From: Burkholderiaceae bacterium
Lineage (GTDB): Bacteria > Pseudomonadota > Gammaproteobacteria > Burkholderiales > Burkholderiaceae_C
Assembly (NCBI GenBank): GCA_018780645.1
Contig: JADMJJ010000014.1
Coordinates: 34,430-98,429 of the forward strand
Direction of reading: 5' to 3'
DNA: 64,000 nucleotides
In this document: positions 10,126 to 21,130 of the stretch, one piece after another
Layout of the letters: every line of letters begins with the position of its first letter
Position numbering within the stretch: position 1 is the stretch's first letter
The notes under the pieces: model-generated
What the model was told of the DNA's origin: nothing
The model's input: the letters and a program-made list of their open reading frames with translations, nothing else
The model's database searches: none
Program-made: the position numbers and the translations under genes

Positions 10126-11249
10126 GCCGCCAGCTCCGGCGCGGCCTGGCGACGGAAGGCCCGACCCTCGGCGTCGAACAGATAGAGCGCTTCGGCCGGG
10201 AACTGCAGGTCCAGCGCCGTGCCGGCGCGCAGGCGGTCGCAGCCGTTGCGGCCTTCGAACTGGCAGGTCAGGGGCTCCTCGAGGCCTGGGTAGGGGCAGT
10301 ACGCGAAGGTCGTGCCGCCCAGGGACTCGACGAAGGCCACGGTGCTTTGCAGCAGATTGCCTTCGCCGCTTTTGCCATTCAGGCGGATGTGTTCGGGCCG
10401 CACGCCCAGCGTCACCTTGTCGCCGACGCGACCCCGGCTGGCATCCACCAGTGCCAGCATCGTCAGCCCGCCGGCCAGCCGGACCTCGGCCCGGCCCGAC
10501 GATATGGCGGCCAGCTCCCCGGTGAGTAAGTTCATCTTCGGGCTGCCGATGAAGCCTGCGACGAAGAGATTGTCCGGGTGCTCGTACAGCTCCAGCGGCG
10601 TGCCAACCTGCTCGATGCGGCCGGCCGACAGCACGACGATGCGGTCGGCCAGTGTCATCGCCTCGACCTGGTCGTGGGTGACATAGACCATGGTCGTCTT
10701 CAGGTCCTCGTGCAGCTTGGCGAACTCGTAGCGCATGCGCACGCGCAGCGCGGCGTCGAGATTGGACAGCGGCTCGTCGAACAAGAAGACCTCGGGCTTG
10801 CGCACGATGGCGCGGCCTATGGCCACGCGCTGGCGCTGGCCGCCACTCAGGTCCTTGGGCTTGCGGTCCAGCAGGTGCTCGATGTGCAGGATCTTGGCGG
10901 CATTGCGCACCGCGCCGTCGATCTCGTTCTTGGGCACCTTGGCCAGCTTCAGGCCGAAGGCCATGTTGTCGTACAGATTCATATGCGGGTACAGCGCATA
11001 GCTCTGGAACACCATGGCAATGCCGCGCTCGGCCGGCGGTATGTCATTGACGAGCACGCCGCCGATGCGCAGTTCGCCGCCGGTGATCTCTTCCAGGCCG
11101 GCGATGGTGCGCAGCAGCGTGGACTTGCCACAGCCCGAGGGGCCGACAAAGACCATGAACTCGCCGTCGCGGATGTCCAGGTCTATGCCATGGAGGATCT
11201 TGGTTTCGCCGTAGGCCTTGGCCACGCCGGTCAGCTTCACGTCTGCCAC
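10122..11249 (-). CDS. malK: Maltodextrin import ATP-binding protein MalK
   Basis: 375-residue ATPase (E. coli 371) energising MalFG. Walker A GPSGCGKST at residues 36-44, Q-loop in MVFQSYALYPHM, signature LSGGQRQ from residue 134, Walker B VFLFDEPLSNLD and switch histidine in YVTHDQVEAMT. A C-terminal regulatory OB-type domain of about 140 residues (TLGVRPEHIRL) is present as in MalK/UgpC; in enterobacteria this domain binds MalT and EIIA-Glc, but no malT is in the window. First gene of the leftward operon; the leader from the predicted promoter is about 110 nt. A shared inverted-repeat operator overlaps the apparent -35. Confidence 0.95.
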   Translation of the reverse strand: MADVKLTGVAKAYGETKILHGIDLDIRDGEFMVFVGPSGCGKSTLLRTIAGLEEITGGELRIGGVLVNDIPPAERGIAMVFQSYALYPHMNLYDNMAFGLKLAKVPKNEIDGAVRNAAKILHIEHLLDRKPKDLSGGQRQRVAIGRAIVRKPEVFLFDEPLSNLDAALRVRMRYEFAKLHEDLKTTMVYVTHDQVEAMTLADRIVVLSAGRIEQVGTPLELYEHPDNLFVAGFIGSPKMNLLTGELAAISSGRAEVRLAGGLTMLALVDASRGRVGDKVTLGVRPEHIRLNGKSGEGNLLQSTVAFVESLGGTTFAYCPYPGLEEPLTCQFEGRNGCDRLRAGTALDLQFPAEALYLFDAEGRAFRRQAAPELAA

Positions 11250-11370
11250 TGCGCTACTCCATGCCGGGGCCCAGGGCGTCCGGCTTGTCTCTTGAGGGTT
11301 GGATCGCCACCGGCCTGGCTGGGCCTGCGGCGACGCGCCAGGGCGGGGCCCGGACGCTGAATTTGTTGTG

Positions 11371-11399
11371 AATATACAGTCGAAAATGTAGTTCTACAA
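11371..11399 (-). promoter_or_regulatory. Predicted sigma70 promoter of the malK operon
   Basis: On the minus strand: -35 TTGTAG (11394-11399), 17-bp spacer, -10 TATATT (11371-11376). The -35 sits inside operator candidate 1, so a bound repressor would block RNA polymerase. Prediction by motif only. Confidence 0.6.
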
Positions 11400-11401
11400 C
11401 A
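11387..11401. promoter_or_regulatory. Operator candidate 1, TGTAGT-N3-ACAACA
   Basis: 15-bp site TGTAGTTCTACAACA. It fits the consensus TGTAGT-N3-ACTACA deduced from three control regions here, with one mismatch in the right half. It overlaps the malK -35. The size and symmetry suit a dimeric repressor, for example of the LacI or GntR type; the protein is not encoded in this window. Confidence 0.6.
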
Positions 11402-11447
11402 GTGTTTTCATCGATGATTTCAGTGCTATGTATTTGAAATCAACAAG

Positions 11448-11488
11448 TTAACGTCAAAGTGGGGATTTCCATATGTAGTGAAACTACA
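11448..11488 (+). promoter_or_regulatory. glgP promoter candidate with operator candidate 2
   Basis: TGTAGTGAAACTACA at 11474-11488 is a perfect 6-bp inverted repeat with a 3-bp centre, the best copy of the operator consensus. A weak plus-strand promoter (TTAACG at 11448-11453, 18 bp, TATGTA at 11472-11477) would have its -10 under the site. Operator centres 1 and 2 are 87 bp apart. The operator call is firmer than the promoter call. Confidence 0.55.
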
Positions 11489-11583
11489 CATCTTTGTCCG
11501 TCTGAGCGATACTCCGGCCGACGCCGCCGCTGACCCCGGCAATTCTTGCCCTTGCCCACCGGGCTCGCATTGAGACACACCCT

Positions 11584-14091
<2,508 letters not shown>

Positions 14092-14092
14092 G

Positions 14093-14352
14093 ATGAAACT
14101 GATCGACTTGTCGGTGGGTGACGGTGGATCGCGCTTCTCTGCTTCTTGGTGGCAGAGGGGGCGGGGGGCCGCCAACCCCGAGCAGTGCGCGCATTTGGCG
14201 GACTGGCGCGCCAGCACACCCCTCGCAGCAGGGACGGGGGCGTGCCGGTCGCAGCGGGCATAAAGAAGCCGGAGTCCGGTCCGTCCAGGGCCGGGCAAGG
14301 CTTCAGCCCGCAGCGGCCGGCGCGCCCTCGTTCCTGCCGCCTCACATTTCAT
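14093..14352 (+). repeat. Dispersed palindromic intergenic element, copy B (glgP-glgB)
   Basis: 260-bp copy. Begins ATGAAACTGATCGAC one base after the glgP stop and ends ATTTCATGC. It keeps the GCTTCTTGGTGGCAG segment and the long palindrome (32-nt arms at 14228-14259 and 14306-14337, about 27 of 32 positions complementary, with further pairing GAAGCC/GGCTTC inside) but lacks the first palindrome found in A and C. After the 3' end the sequence GCAGCCCGGTGGAGAACTGAC leads straight to the glgB start and matches the malG leader. Confidence 0.85.
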
Positions 14353-14373
14353 GCAGCCCGGTGGAGAACTGAC

Positions 14374-16536
14374 ATGCTGGCGTCAGACGAGCTCAATGCC
14401 CTGCTGCAGGCGCGCCACGCCGATCCGTTCGCGGTGCTGGGTCTGCATGCCGAGGCCGATGGCCGGATGTGGCTGCGGGCGATGCTGCCCGGCGCCCTGG
14501 GCGTGATGGTGCTGGAGGCCGCCACGCGCAGGGTCGTGGCCACCTTGCCGCATCGTTCGGGAGGCTTCTTCGAGGCGATGCTGCCACGCCGGCGCAAGGC
14601 CTTCGACTACCGGCTGCAGGTGCGCTGGGACGATGGGCTCGAAGGCTGCTACGCCGACGCCTATGCCTTCGGCCCACAGCTCGACGAGCAAGACCTGGCC
14701 CTGCTGCGCGAGGGCGCGCACCCGCGGCCCTACACCGTGCTCGGTGCGCACGCGATGACTCACGGCGAGGTGGCCGGTGTGCGCTTCGCCGTCTGGGCAC
14801 CGAATGCCTTCCGCGTCAGCGTCGTCGGCAACTTCAATTGCTGGGACGGCCGGCGCCATGCGATGCGGCTGCGCCACGAGGCCGGCATCTGGGAGATCTT
14901 CGTGCCCCATGCGGCGCCGGGTGATCTGTACAAGTTCGAGATCGTTGCCGCCGATGGCACCCTGCTGCCGCTGAAGGCCGACCCCTATGCCCGCGCCGCC
15001 CAGCTGCGGCCCGACACGGCCAGCATCGTCACCGCGCTGCCGCCGGTGCAGGAGCTGCCGGCCGAGCGTGCGGCGGCGAACCGGCGCGACGCGGCAGTCT
15101 CGATTTACGAGGTCCATGCGGCCTCCTGGCGCAAGCCTGATGGAATGGACAGCCGCTTCCCGACCTGGGACGAGCTGGCCGCCGAGCTGCCGGCCTATGC
15201 CGCCGACCTGGGCTTCACGCACATCGAGCTGATGCCCGTCAGCGAACATCCGTTCGATGGCTCATGGGGCTATCAGACCCTGGGCCTGTTCGCGCCCAGC
15301 GCCCGCTTCGGTCCGCCCGAGGGTTTTGCGCGTTTCGTCGCCGCCTGCCGCGAGCGCGGCCTGGGTCTGCTGCTGGACTGGGTACCGGCGCACTTCCCCA
15401 GCGACGCCTTCGGCCTGGCCCAGTTCGATGGCACCCATCTGTACGACTATGCCGATCCGCGCGAGGGCTTCCACCGCGACTGGAACACGCTGATCTACAA
15501 CTTCGCCCGCCCCGAGGTGCGCCAGTTCCTGATCGCCAGCGCGCTGTACTGGACCGAGCGCTGGGGTGTCGATGGCCTGCGAGTCGACGCGGTGGCCTCG
15601 ATGCTCTACCGCGACTACTCGCGCCCGGCCGGCGAGTGGCTGCCCAACACGAAGGACGGCCGCGAGAACCTGGAGGCGATCACACTGTTCAAACAGCTGA
15701 ACGAGCGCCTCGGTCTCGACGCTCCGGGGGCGATCACCTTGGCCGAGGAGTCCACCAGCTTCCCCGGCGTGTCGGCGCCCACCTCCAGCGGCGGCCTGGG
15801 CTTCCACTACAAGTGGAATATGGGCTGGATGAACGACACCTTGCGCTATATGCACGAGGACCCGATCCACCGCCGCTGGCACCACGACAAGATGACCTTC
15901 GGCCTGGTCTATGCGTTCAGCGAGAACTTCGTGTTGCCGATCTCGCATGATGAGGTCGTGCACGGCAAGGGATCGATGCTGGGCAAGATGCCGGGCGACG
16001 ATTGGCAGCGCTTTGCCAATCTGCGCGCCTACTACGGCTTCATGTGGGGCCACCCGGGCAAGAAGCTGCTGTTCATGGGCCAGGAGTTCGGCCAGCCCGG
16101 CGAATGGAATCACGAGGCCTCGCTGCCCTGGGCGCTGCTGGACGATTTGCGCCATGCCGGCGTGCAAAGCCTGGTGCGTGACCTCAATCATCTCTACCGC
16201 GAGCAGCCGGCCCTGCATCGTCTGGACTGCGAGGCCGCCGGCTTCGAATGGCTGGTCAAGGACGATGCCGAGCAATCGGTGCTGGCCTGGGTGCGGCGGG
16301 ACGGGCAGGGCGGGGCCGTGATCGTCGTCTGCAATTTCACGCCGGTGCCGCGCCCGGCCTATCGGGTGCCGGTGCCCGTGGGCTTCGGTGCCTGGAGGGA
16401 GATTCTGAACACCGACTCGGCGCACTACGGCGGCAGCAATCTGGACAATCTGGAGGCTCCGTTGCAGGCTGGTCCCGACCAAACACTCTCATTGACGCTC
16501 CCTCCGCTCGCCACGCTTTTTCTCGTGCCGGTCTGA
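14374..16536 (+). CDS. glgB: 1,4-alpha-glucan branching enzyme
   Basis: Forms alpha-1,6 branches in glycogen; GH13 subfamily 9, cytoplasmic. The ATG at 14374 gives 720 residues (E. coli 728); the frame is open upstream, but that part is repeat element. The N1 domain starts with HADPFAVLGLHAEADG, a CBM48 domain follows (VRFAVWAPNAFRVSVVGNFN), then the barrel. Catalytic residues fall at the same numbers as in E. coli: Asp405 in GLRVDAVASML, Glu458 in LAEEST and Asp526 in ISHDEVVHGKGSM. The C-terminal beta domain ends in LATLFLVPV. Two bases separate its stop from glgX. glgA and glgC are absent here, so glycogen synthesis must rely on genes elsewhere. Confidence 0.95.
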   Translation: MLASDELNALLQARHADPFAVLGLHAEADGRMWLRAMLPGALGVMVLEAATRRVVATLPHRSGGFFEAMLPRRRKAFDYRLQVRWDDGLEGCYADAYAFGPQLDEQDLALLREGAHPRPYTVLGAHAMTHGEVAGVRFAVWAPNAFRVSVVGNFNCWDGRRHAMRLRHEAGIWEIFVPHAAPGDLYKFEIVAADGTLLPLKADPYARAAQLRPDTASIVTALPPVQELPAERAAANRRDAAVSIYEVHAASWRKPDGMDSRFPTWDELAAELPAYAADLGFTHIELMPVSEHPFDGSWGYQTLGLFAPSARFGPPEGFARFVAACRERGLGLLLDWVPAHFPSDAFGLAQFDGTHLYDYADPREGFHRDWNTLIYNFARPEVRQFLIASALYWTERWGVDGLRVDAVASMLYRDYSRPAGEWLPNTKDGRENLEAITLFKQLNERLGLDAPGAITLAEESTSFPGVSAPTSSGGLGFHYKWNMGWMNDTLRYMHEDPIHRRWHHDKMTFGLVYAFSENFVLPISHDEVVHGKGSMLGKMPGDDWQRFANLRAYYGFMWGHPGKKLLFMGQEFGQPGEWNHEASLPWALLDDLRHAGVQSLVRDLNHLYREQPALHRLDCEAAGFEWLVKDDAEQSVLAWVRRDGQGGAVIVVCNFTPVPRPAYRVPVPVGFGAWREILNTDSAHYGGSNLDNLEAPLQAGPDQTLSLTLPPLATLFLVPV

Positions 16537-16538
16537 TC

Positions 16539-18629
16539 ATGTCCCAACTCCCCACCCAGATCCTCGAAGGCCGCCACGAACCGCTGGGCTCGCTGGCGCG
16601 TGACGGCGGCGTCAACTTCGCCGTGTTCTCCGAGCATGCGCAGCACATCGAACTGTGTGTATTCGATGGCAGTGGCGCGCGCGAGCTGCGCCGCTACGTG
16701 TTGCACGGCCCGCACGACGGTGTCTTCCACGGCTTCCTGCCCGGCGTCGGGCCGGGCCTGGTCTATGGCCTGCGTGCCCATGGGCCCTACGCTCCTGAGC
16801 AGGGTCACCGCTTCAATGCTCACAAGCTCTTGCTGGACCCCTATGCCCGCGAGATCGTCGGCCACTTCACTTGGCGCGCCGAACATCATGGCTACGAGTT
16901 GGGTCACCCCGACGGTCCGCGCTCGCTGGACACGCGTGACAACGCGGTGCATGCGCTGAAGGCCCGCGTCGCCGCGCCGCTGGAGGCCCCCAGCCCGCGT
17001 GACAGCGCGCCGCGCATCGCCCCGGCCGAGGTGGTGCTGTACGAGGTCCACGTCAAGGGGTTCTCCAAGCTGCATCCGGATATTCCGGAGGCGCTGCGCG
17101 GCAGCTATGCCGGCCTGGCCCATCCGGCGGCCATCGCGCATTTCAAGCGCCTAGGTGTGACCACGCTGTCCCTGCTGCCGGTGCAGTACGCCATCGACGA
17201 GCCGCACCTGGCCGACAAGCGGCTGCACAACTACTGGGGCTACAACACACTGGGCTTTTTCGCGCCGGACCCGCGTCTGGCCAGTGCTGCCCACCGCGAC
17301 GACCCGGCCGCCGTGGTGGCTGAGTTCCGCACGATGGTGCAGACCTTGCATGCGAACGGCCTCGAGGTCGTGCTCGACGTGGTCTACAACCACACGCCCG
17401 AGGGCAATGAGTTCGGGCCCACGCTGTCCTTCCGTGGCCTGGACAACCGCAGCTGGTACCGGTTAGTGGCCGATGACCGCAGCCGCAACGAGAACCTTAC
17501 CGGCTGCGGCAACACGCTGAATGCCCAGCATCCCCGCATCGGCCAGTTCGTGCTGGACTCGCTGCGTTATTGGGTGCAGGAGCTGGGTGTCGATGGTTTC
17601 CGCTTCGACCTGGCGCCGGTGCTGGGTCGCACCGACCACGGCTTCGATCCGCAGGCGGCCTTCTTCGCCGCGCTGCGGCAAGACCCGGTGCTGGCCGGCG
17701 TGCACCTGATCGCCGAGCCCTGGGACGCCGGCTACGACGGTTATCAGGTCGGCCGCTTCCCGGGCCGCTTCCTGGAGTGGAACGACAAGTTCCGCGATGC
17801 GGTGCGCGGCTACTGGCTGGGCAGCGGGAAGGTCGGTAGAGGCGAGTTCGCGCGGCGCTTCACGGCGTCCAGCGATCTGTTCCACCATGGCCAGCGCCGG
17901 CCCACCGCCTCGGTCAATTTCGTCGCCGTGCATGACGGCTACACCTTGAACGATGTCGTCAGCTACAGCCACAAGCACAACCATGCGAATGGCGAGGAGA
18001 ACCGCGACGGCCGCGATGGAGAGCTGTGCGCCAACTTCGGTGTGGAGGGCCCCAGCGATGATGCCGCCATCAACGCCACCCGCGAGCGTGTGCGCCGTGC
18101 GATGCTGGCCACGCTGTTGCTGGCCCAGGGCACGCCGATGCTCAATGCCGGTGACGAGATCGCCAACAGCCAGAGCGGCAACAACAATGCCTATTGCCAG
18201 GACAACGCCATCGGTTGGCTGGACTGGGCCGGCGCCGACCTCGAACTCGCGGCCTTTGTCGGCGAGCTGCTGACGCTGCGCCGCGAGCATGCGCTGCTGC
18301 ACCATGGCCGCTGGCTGGTGGGCCCGGGCAATACCGGTCCCGGGGATGCCAGCATCGCCTGGCACAGCCCGGCCGGTCACGAGATGCAGGTGCATGACTG
18401 GCATGACGGTGGAGAACAGGCCTTCGCCTGCCTGCTTCGTGCTGCCGGCGATGCGGCGGCCAGTCTGGCGATGCTGTTCAACCCGGAGCCGCAGCCGCGT
18501 GGCTTCAGCCTGACGAATCAAGCCTGGCGCCTGCTGCTCGACAGCAGCGGCGAGTTGAATCATCAAGACCTGACCCCAAACCACATCCTGCAAGTACCCG
18601 CGCGCAGCCTTCTGCTGCTGCGCGCCTGA
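16539..18629 (+). CDS. glgX: Glycogen debranching enzyme GlgX
   Basis: Isoamylase-type GH13_11 enzyme that removes short alpha-1,6 branches left by phosphorylase. From the ATG at 16539, 2 bp after the glgB stop, it has 696 residues. An N-terminal CBM48 (GSLARDGGVNFAVFSEHA) leads to a barrel with VVLYEVHVKGFSKLHPDIP and LHNYWGYNTLGFFAPDPR. Catalytic residues: Asp357 in GFRFDLAPVLG, Glu393 in LIAEPWDAG and Asp466 in VAVHDGYTLNDVVSY. The active-site segment NGEENRDG is typical of GlgX/TreX. The C-terminal domain ends ILQVPARSLLLLRA. Works with GlgP and MalQ on dextrins imported by MalEFGK or taken from glycogen. Confidence 0.94.
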   Translation: MSQLPTQILEGRHEPLGSLARDGGVNFAVFSEHAQHIELCVFDGSGARELRRYVLHGPHDGVFHGFLPGVGPGLVYGLRAHGPYAPEQGHRFNAHKLLLDPYAREIVGHFTWRAEHHGYELGHPDGPRSLDTRDNAVHALKARVAAPLEAPSPRDSAPRIAPAEVVLYEVHVKGFSKLHPDIPEALRGSYAGLAHPAAIAHFKRLGVTTLSLLPVQYAIDEPHLADKRLHNYWGYNTLGFFAPDPRLASAAHRDDPAAVVAEFRTMVQTLHANGLEVVLDVVYNHTPEGNEFGPTLSFRGLDNRSWYRLVADDRSRNENLTGCGNTLNAQHPRIGQFVLDSLRYWVQELGVDGFRFDLAPVLGRTDHGFDPQAAFFAALRQDPVLAGVHLIAEPWDAGYDGYQVGRFPGRFLEWNDKFRDAVRGYWLGSGKVGRGEFARRFTASSDLFHHGQRRPTASVNFVAVHDGYTLNDVVSYSHKHNHANGEENRDGRDGELCANFGVEGPSDDAAINATRERVRRAMLATLLLAQGTPMLNAGDEIANSQSGNNNAYCQDNAIGWLDWAGADLELAAFVGELLTLRREHALLHHGRWLVGPGNTGPGDASIAWHSPAGHEMQVHDWHDGGEQAFACLLRAAGDAAASLAMLFNPEPQPRGFSLTNQAWRLLLDSSGELNHQDLTPNHILQVPARSLLLLRA

Positions 18630-18648
18630 CCGAGAAGAGACGATCACC

Positions 18649-20166
18649 ATGGACCTGAATCAACGTGTCGCCGGTGTGCTGCTGCACATCACCTCCCTGC
18701 CCGGCCCCCATGGCGTGGGCGATTTCGGCCCCGACGCTTATCGCTTCGTCGACTGGCTGGCGGCCAGCGGCCAGCGCCTGTGGCAGCTGCTGCCGACCAC
18801 GCCCATTGGTCCCGGCGACAGCCCCTACCAGGGGGTGTCGGCCTTTGCCGGCAGCCAGTGGATGGTGGCGCTGGAACCCTTGATCGCCAAGCGCTGGCTG
18901 CAGCCGCCGCATCTGACTGCCGGGGGCTTCCCGGCCCATCGAGTGGACTACGGCTCCGTGCTGCCTTGGCGCGAGCAGCAGCTGCGCCAGGCCTGGTCCG
19001 GCTTCAAGACTGGTGCCATCGCGGCCGATCGCGAAGCGCTGGCCGCCTGGTCGCTACAGCAAAAGGACTGGCTCGACGACTACGCACTGTTCATGGCCAT
19101 ACGCTCGCCGCTGAATGGCCAGGCCTGGTGGACCTGGCCGGCAGGCCTGGCACGCCGCGAACCGGCGGCGATGGCCCAGGCCCGCACCGAGCATGCCGAC
19201 GAAATCGCCTTCTGGCAGTTCGTGCAATGGTGCTTCGACATGCAGAGCGCGGCGCTGAAGGCCTATGCCAACGGCAAGGGTGTGGCGATCATGGGTGATC
19301 TGCCGATCTTCGTGGCCCACGACAGCGCCGACTGCTGGTCGCGCCCTGATCTGTACGAGCTGAATGATGACTTCCAGACCACGGTGGTGGCCGGCGTGCC
19401 GCCGGACGCGCTGTCTGCCGATGGCCAGCGCTGGGGCAACCCGCTGTACCGCTGGGACCGCATGGCCGCCGAGAACTACGCTTGGTGGACGGCGCGCATC
19501 AAGCGCGCGCTGGCCCAGGCCGATGTGTTCCGCATCGACCACTTCCGTGGCTTTGCCGGCTATTACGAGATCCCGGCCAGCAGCCCCGATGCGAAGCAGG
19601 GCCGCTGGGTCACCGGCCCTGGCAAGGCGCTGTTCGATGCGATCGAGGCCTCGCTGGGCCAGCTGCCCATCGTCGCCGAGGACCTGGGCTTCATCACGGA
19701 TGACGTGCACGAGCTTCGCCTGGCCTGCGGCTTCCCCGGCATGAAGATCCTGCAGTTCGGCTTCGGCGGCGACGGCACGCATGAGTTCCTGCCCCATATG
19801 TGGCCGCGCGCCAGCGTCGTCTATACCGGCACCCATGACAACGACGCGGTACGCGGCTGGTGGAACAATGCCAGCCCTCGCGAGCGTGCCTTCGCCGGCT
19901 CCTATCTGCCCTGCGGCGAACACGATGTGCACTGGGCGATGATCCGTGCCTGCTGCAACTCGGTCGCCAATCTGGCCGTGTTCCCGATGCAGGACGTGCT
20001 GGGCCTGGACAGCAGCCACCGTATGAACATCCCCGGCATTCTGGGCGGCAACTGGGGCTGGCGCTTCAGCTGGGACATGGTGGGCAGCGAGCCGGGCCGG
20101 GTCTTGGGCTTGATCGCGGCGGCCAGTGGGCGGGCGCCTATCGGGCTGCTGGGCTTGCCGACCTGA
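18649..20166 (+). CDS. malQ: 4-alpha-glucanotransferase (amylomaltase)
   Basis: GH77 disproportionating enzyme that rebuilds longer dextrins from maltose and maltotriose and frees glucose. 505 residues: the short plant DPE1/bacterial form, not the ~700-residue enterobacterial MalQ. N-terminal VAGVLLHITSLPGPHGVGDFGPDA is the GH77 signature. Catalytic residues: Asp297 in FRIDHFRGFAGYYEIP, Glu344 in IVAEDLGFITDDV and Asp397 in YTGTHDNDAVRGWW. A GAGA-type ribosome-binding site precedes the ATG. Last gene of the glgPBX-malQ run; the next gene begins a copper cluster 58 bp later with no clear terminator between. Confidence 0.95.
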   Translation: MDLNQRVAGVLLHITSLPGPHGVGDFGPDAYRFVDWLAASGQRLWQLLPTTPIGPGDSPYQGVSAFAGSQWMVALEPLIAKRWLQPPHLTAGGFPAHRVDYGSVLPWREQQLRQAWSGFKTGAIAADREALAAWSLQQKDWLDDYALFMAIRSPLNGQAWWTWPAGLARREPAAMAQARTEHADEIAFWQFVQWCFDMQSAALKAYANGKGVAIMGDLPIFVAHDSADCWSRPDLYELNDDFQTTVVAGVPPDALSADGQRWGNPLYRWDRMAAENYAWWTARIKRALAQADVFRIDHFRGFAGYYEIPASSPDAKQGRWVTGPGKALFDAIEASLGQLPIVAEDLGFITDDVHELRLACGFPGMKILQFGFGGDGTHEFLPHMWPRASVVYTGTHDNDAVRGWWNNASPRERAFAGSYLPCGEHDVHWAMIRACCNSVANLAVFPMQDVLGLDSSHRMNIPGILGGNWGWRFSWDMVGSEPGRVLGLIAAASGRAPIGLLGLPT

Positions 20167-20224
20167 GTCCGTGCTGCCGGCAGGATACCTCGGGGTCTGG
20201 GAGCGCTTGCCGTACACTTTGCCC

Positions 20225-20629
20225 ATGAGCAAGTTCTGGCGGATCGCGTTGGCATGGCTGCTGGCCGTGGCGCTACCCATTCAAGGGTATGCGGCCACGA
20301 CTATGTTGCTGTGCGGACCGGCCCATCACCAGAGCTCGGCCACCCACGACCACGCCATGCACGAGCATGGCGATGCCGCCATGGGCCACGACGGCACCGG
20401 CGCGCACGGCGAGGCCACAGAGGCATCGCCTACGCCAGGTGGCGATAAGGCGCAGACCGGCAAGTGCAGCGTCTGCTCCTCCTGCTGCAACGCTGCCGCC
20501 ATCACGGCCTCCGTGGTGGCACCGGCGGTCGTGTCCCCGGACCTGCCCGAGGTGGTGCCCGTACTCATCGCCGAGGAACGCGTCATCATCGGCGGGCTCG
20601 AGCGACCGCCTCGACACTCCCGCATCTGA
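20225..20629 (+). CDS. Small exported His/Cys-rich protein of the copper cluster
   Basis: 134 residues from the ATG at 20225; the frame is open upstream but overlaps malQ. Signal peptide about 1-23 (ALAWLLAVALPIQGYA). The mature part begins with TMLLCGP, then a His-rich stretch (HHQSSATHDHAMHEHGDAAMGHDG, quoted in two parts: residues 34-45 and 46-57), then a Cys cluster CSVCSSCC at residues 81-88, and ends in GLERPPR. The make-up suggests a periplasmic metal-binding protein, and the following copper genes support this. Similar short His/Cys-rich proteins occur in betaproteobacterial metal clusters without a defined function. Role inferred, not shown. Confidence 0.7.
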   Translation: MSKFWRIALAWLLAVALPIQGYAATTMLLCGPAHHQSSATHDHAMHEHGDAAMGHDGTGAHGEATEASPTPGGDKAQTGKCSVCSSCCNAAAITASVVAPAVVSPDLPEVVPVLIAEERVIIGGLERPPRHSRI

Positions 20630-20746
20630 ACGGGCCGGCCCGCGCGTGCGTCGCGCCGCGCCTGCAGCCCTGAACTGAGCCCGGTTTGGCGCCTCTGACG
20701 AGCGCCCGATCCCGGTCACAGCGATCTGTTCACTTGCGAGAGAAAC

Positions 20747-21121
20747 ATGCAAACCATTGCTTGCGGCGTGGCGCTGTTGATGGCGTCCGCGACCCTGTGG
20801 CCGGCGCCATCCGCCCTGGCCCAAACAGCCGCCACTTCAGCGACTGCCAGCAGCGCACCGGCGTCCCGGAGCGTGCGCCCCGATCCGCTTGATCCCGGCG
20901 CCAAGGTCCCGGCGCTGAGCTATCGCTCCGTCTTCGAGGGCTATCGCCCCAATGTCGAGGTCGAGGTTGGTGCTTGGAAAGAGGCCAACGACACCGTGCA
21001 CCGTATCGGCGGTTGGCGCGCCTATGCCAAGGAAGCCAGCCAGGCCGATGCGCCCCCGGCCCCTGCGGCAACCCCTGCATCCGGCCCGGCGGCCAAGCCT
21101 GCCGGCCATGCACACCACTGA
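20747..21121 (+). CDS. Small exported protein of unknown function beside the TolC-like gene
   Basis: 124 residues with a signal peptide ending ALAQ (about residue 26). The mature core DPGAKVPALSYRSVFEGYRP and VGAWKEANDTVHRIGGWRAYA is compact and acidic/aromatic; the tail is an Ala/Pro linker ([17 protein letters not shown]) ending in HAHH. I do not recognise a named domain. A good AGAGAA ribosome-binding site lies before the ATG. Nine bases before the TolC-like gene, so probably co-translated with it. The location and His tail suggest a periplasmic accessory of the metal-efflux or copper oxidase system; the central motif would be a useful search seed. Confidence 0.7.
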   Translation: MQTIACGVALLMASATLWPAPSALAQTAATSATASSAPASRSVRPDPLDPGAKVPALSYRSVFEGYRPNVEVEVGAWKEANDTVHRIGGWRAYAKEASQADAPPAPAATPASGPAAKPAGHAHH

Positions 21122-21130
21122 GAGGCCGCC

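Larger units (their letters stand above)
11250..11583. other. Divergent malK / glgP control region
   Basis: 334 bp without genes between malK (minus) and glgP (plus). The middle (about 11360-11500) is strikingly AT-rich against the GC-rich surroundings and carries two inverted-repeat operator candidates, a good minus-strand promoter for malK and a weaker plus-strand promoter candidate for glgP. The malK-proximal 100 bp and the glgP-proximal 80 bp show no recognisable element. Confidence 0.8.

Noticed and set aside
14146..14373. N-terminal extension of GlgB
   Set aside because: This part is repeat element copy B; the GlgB family start and a ribosome-binding leader are at 14374.
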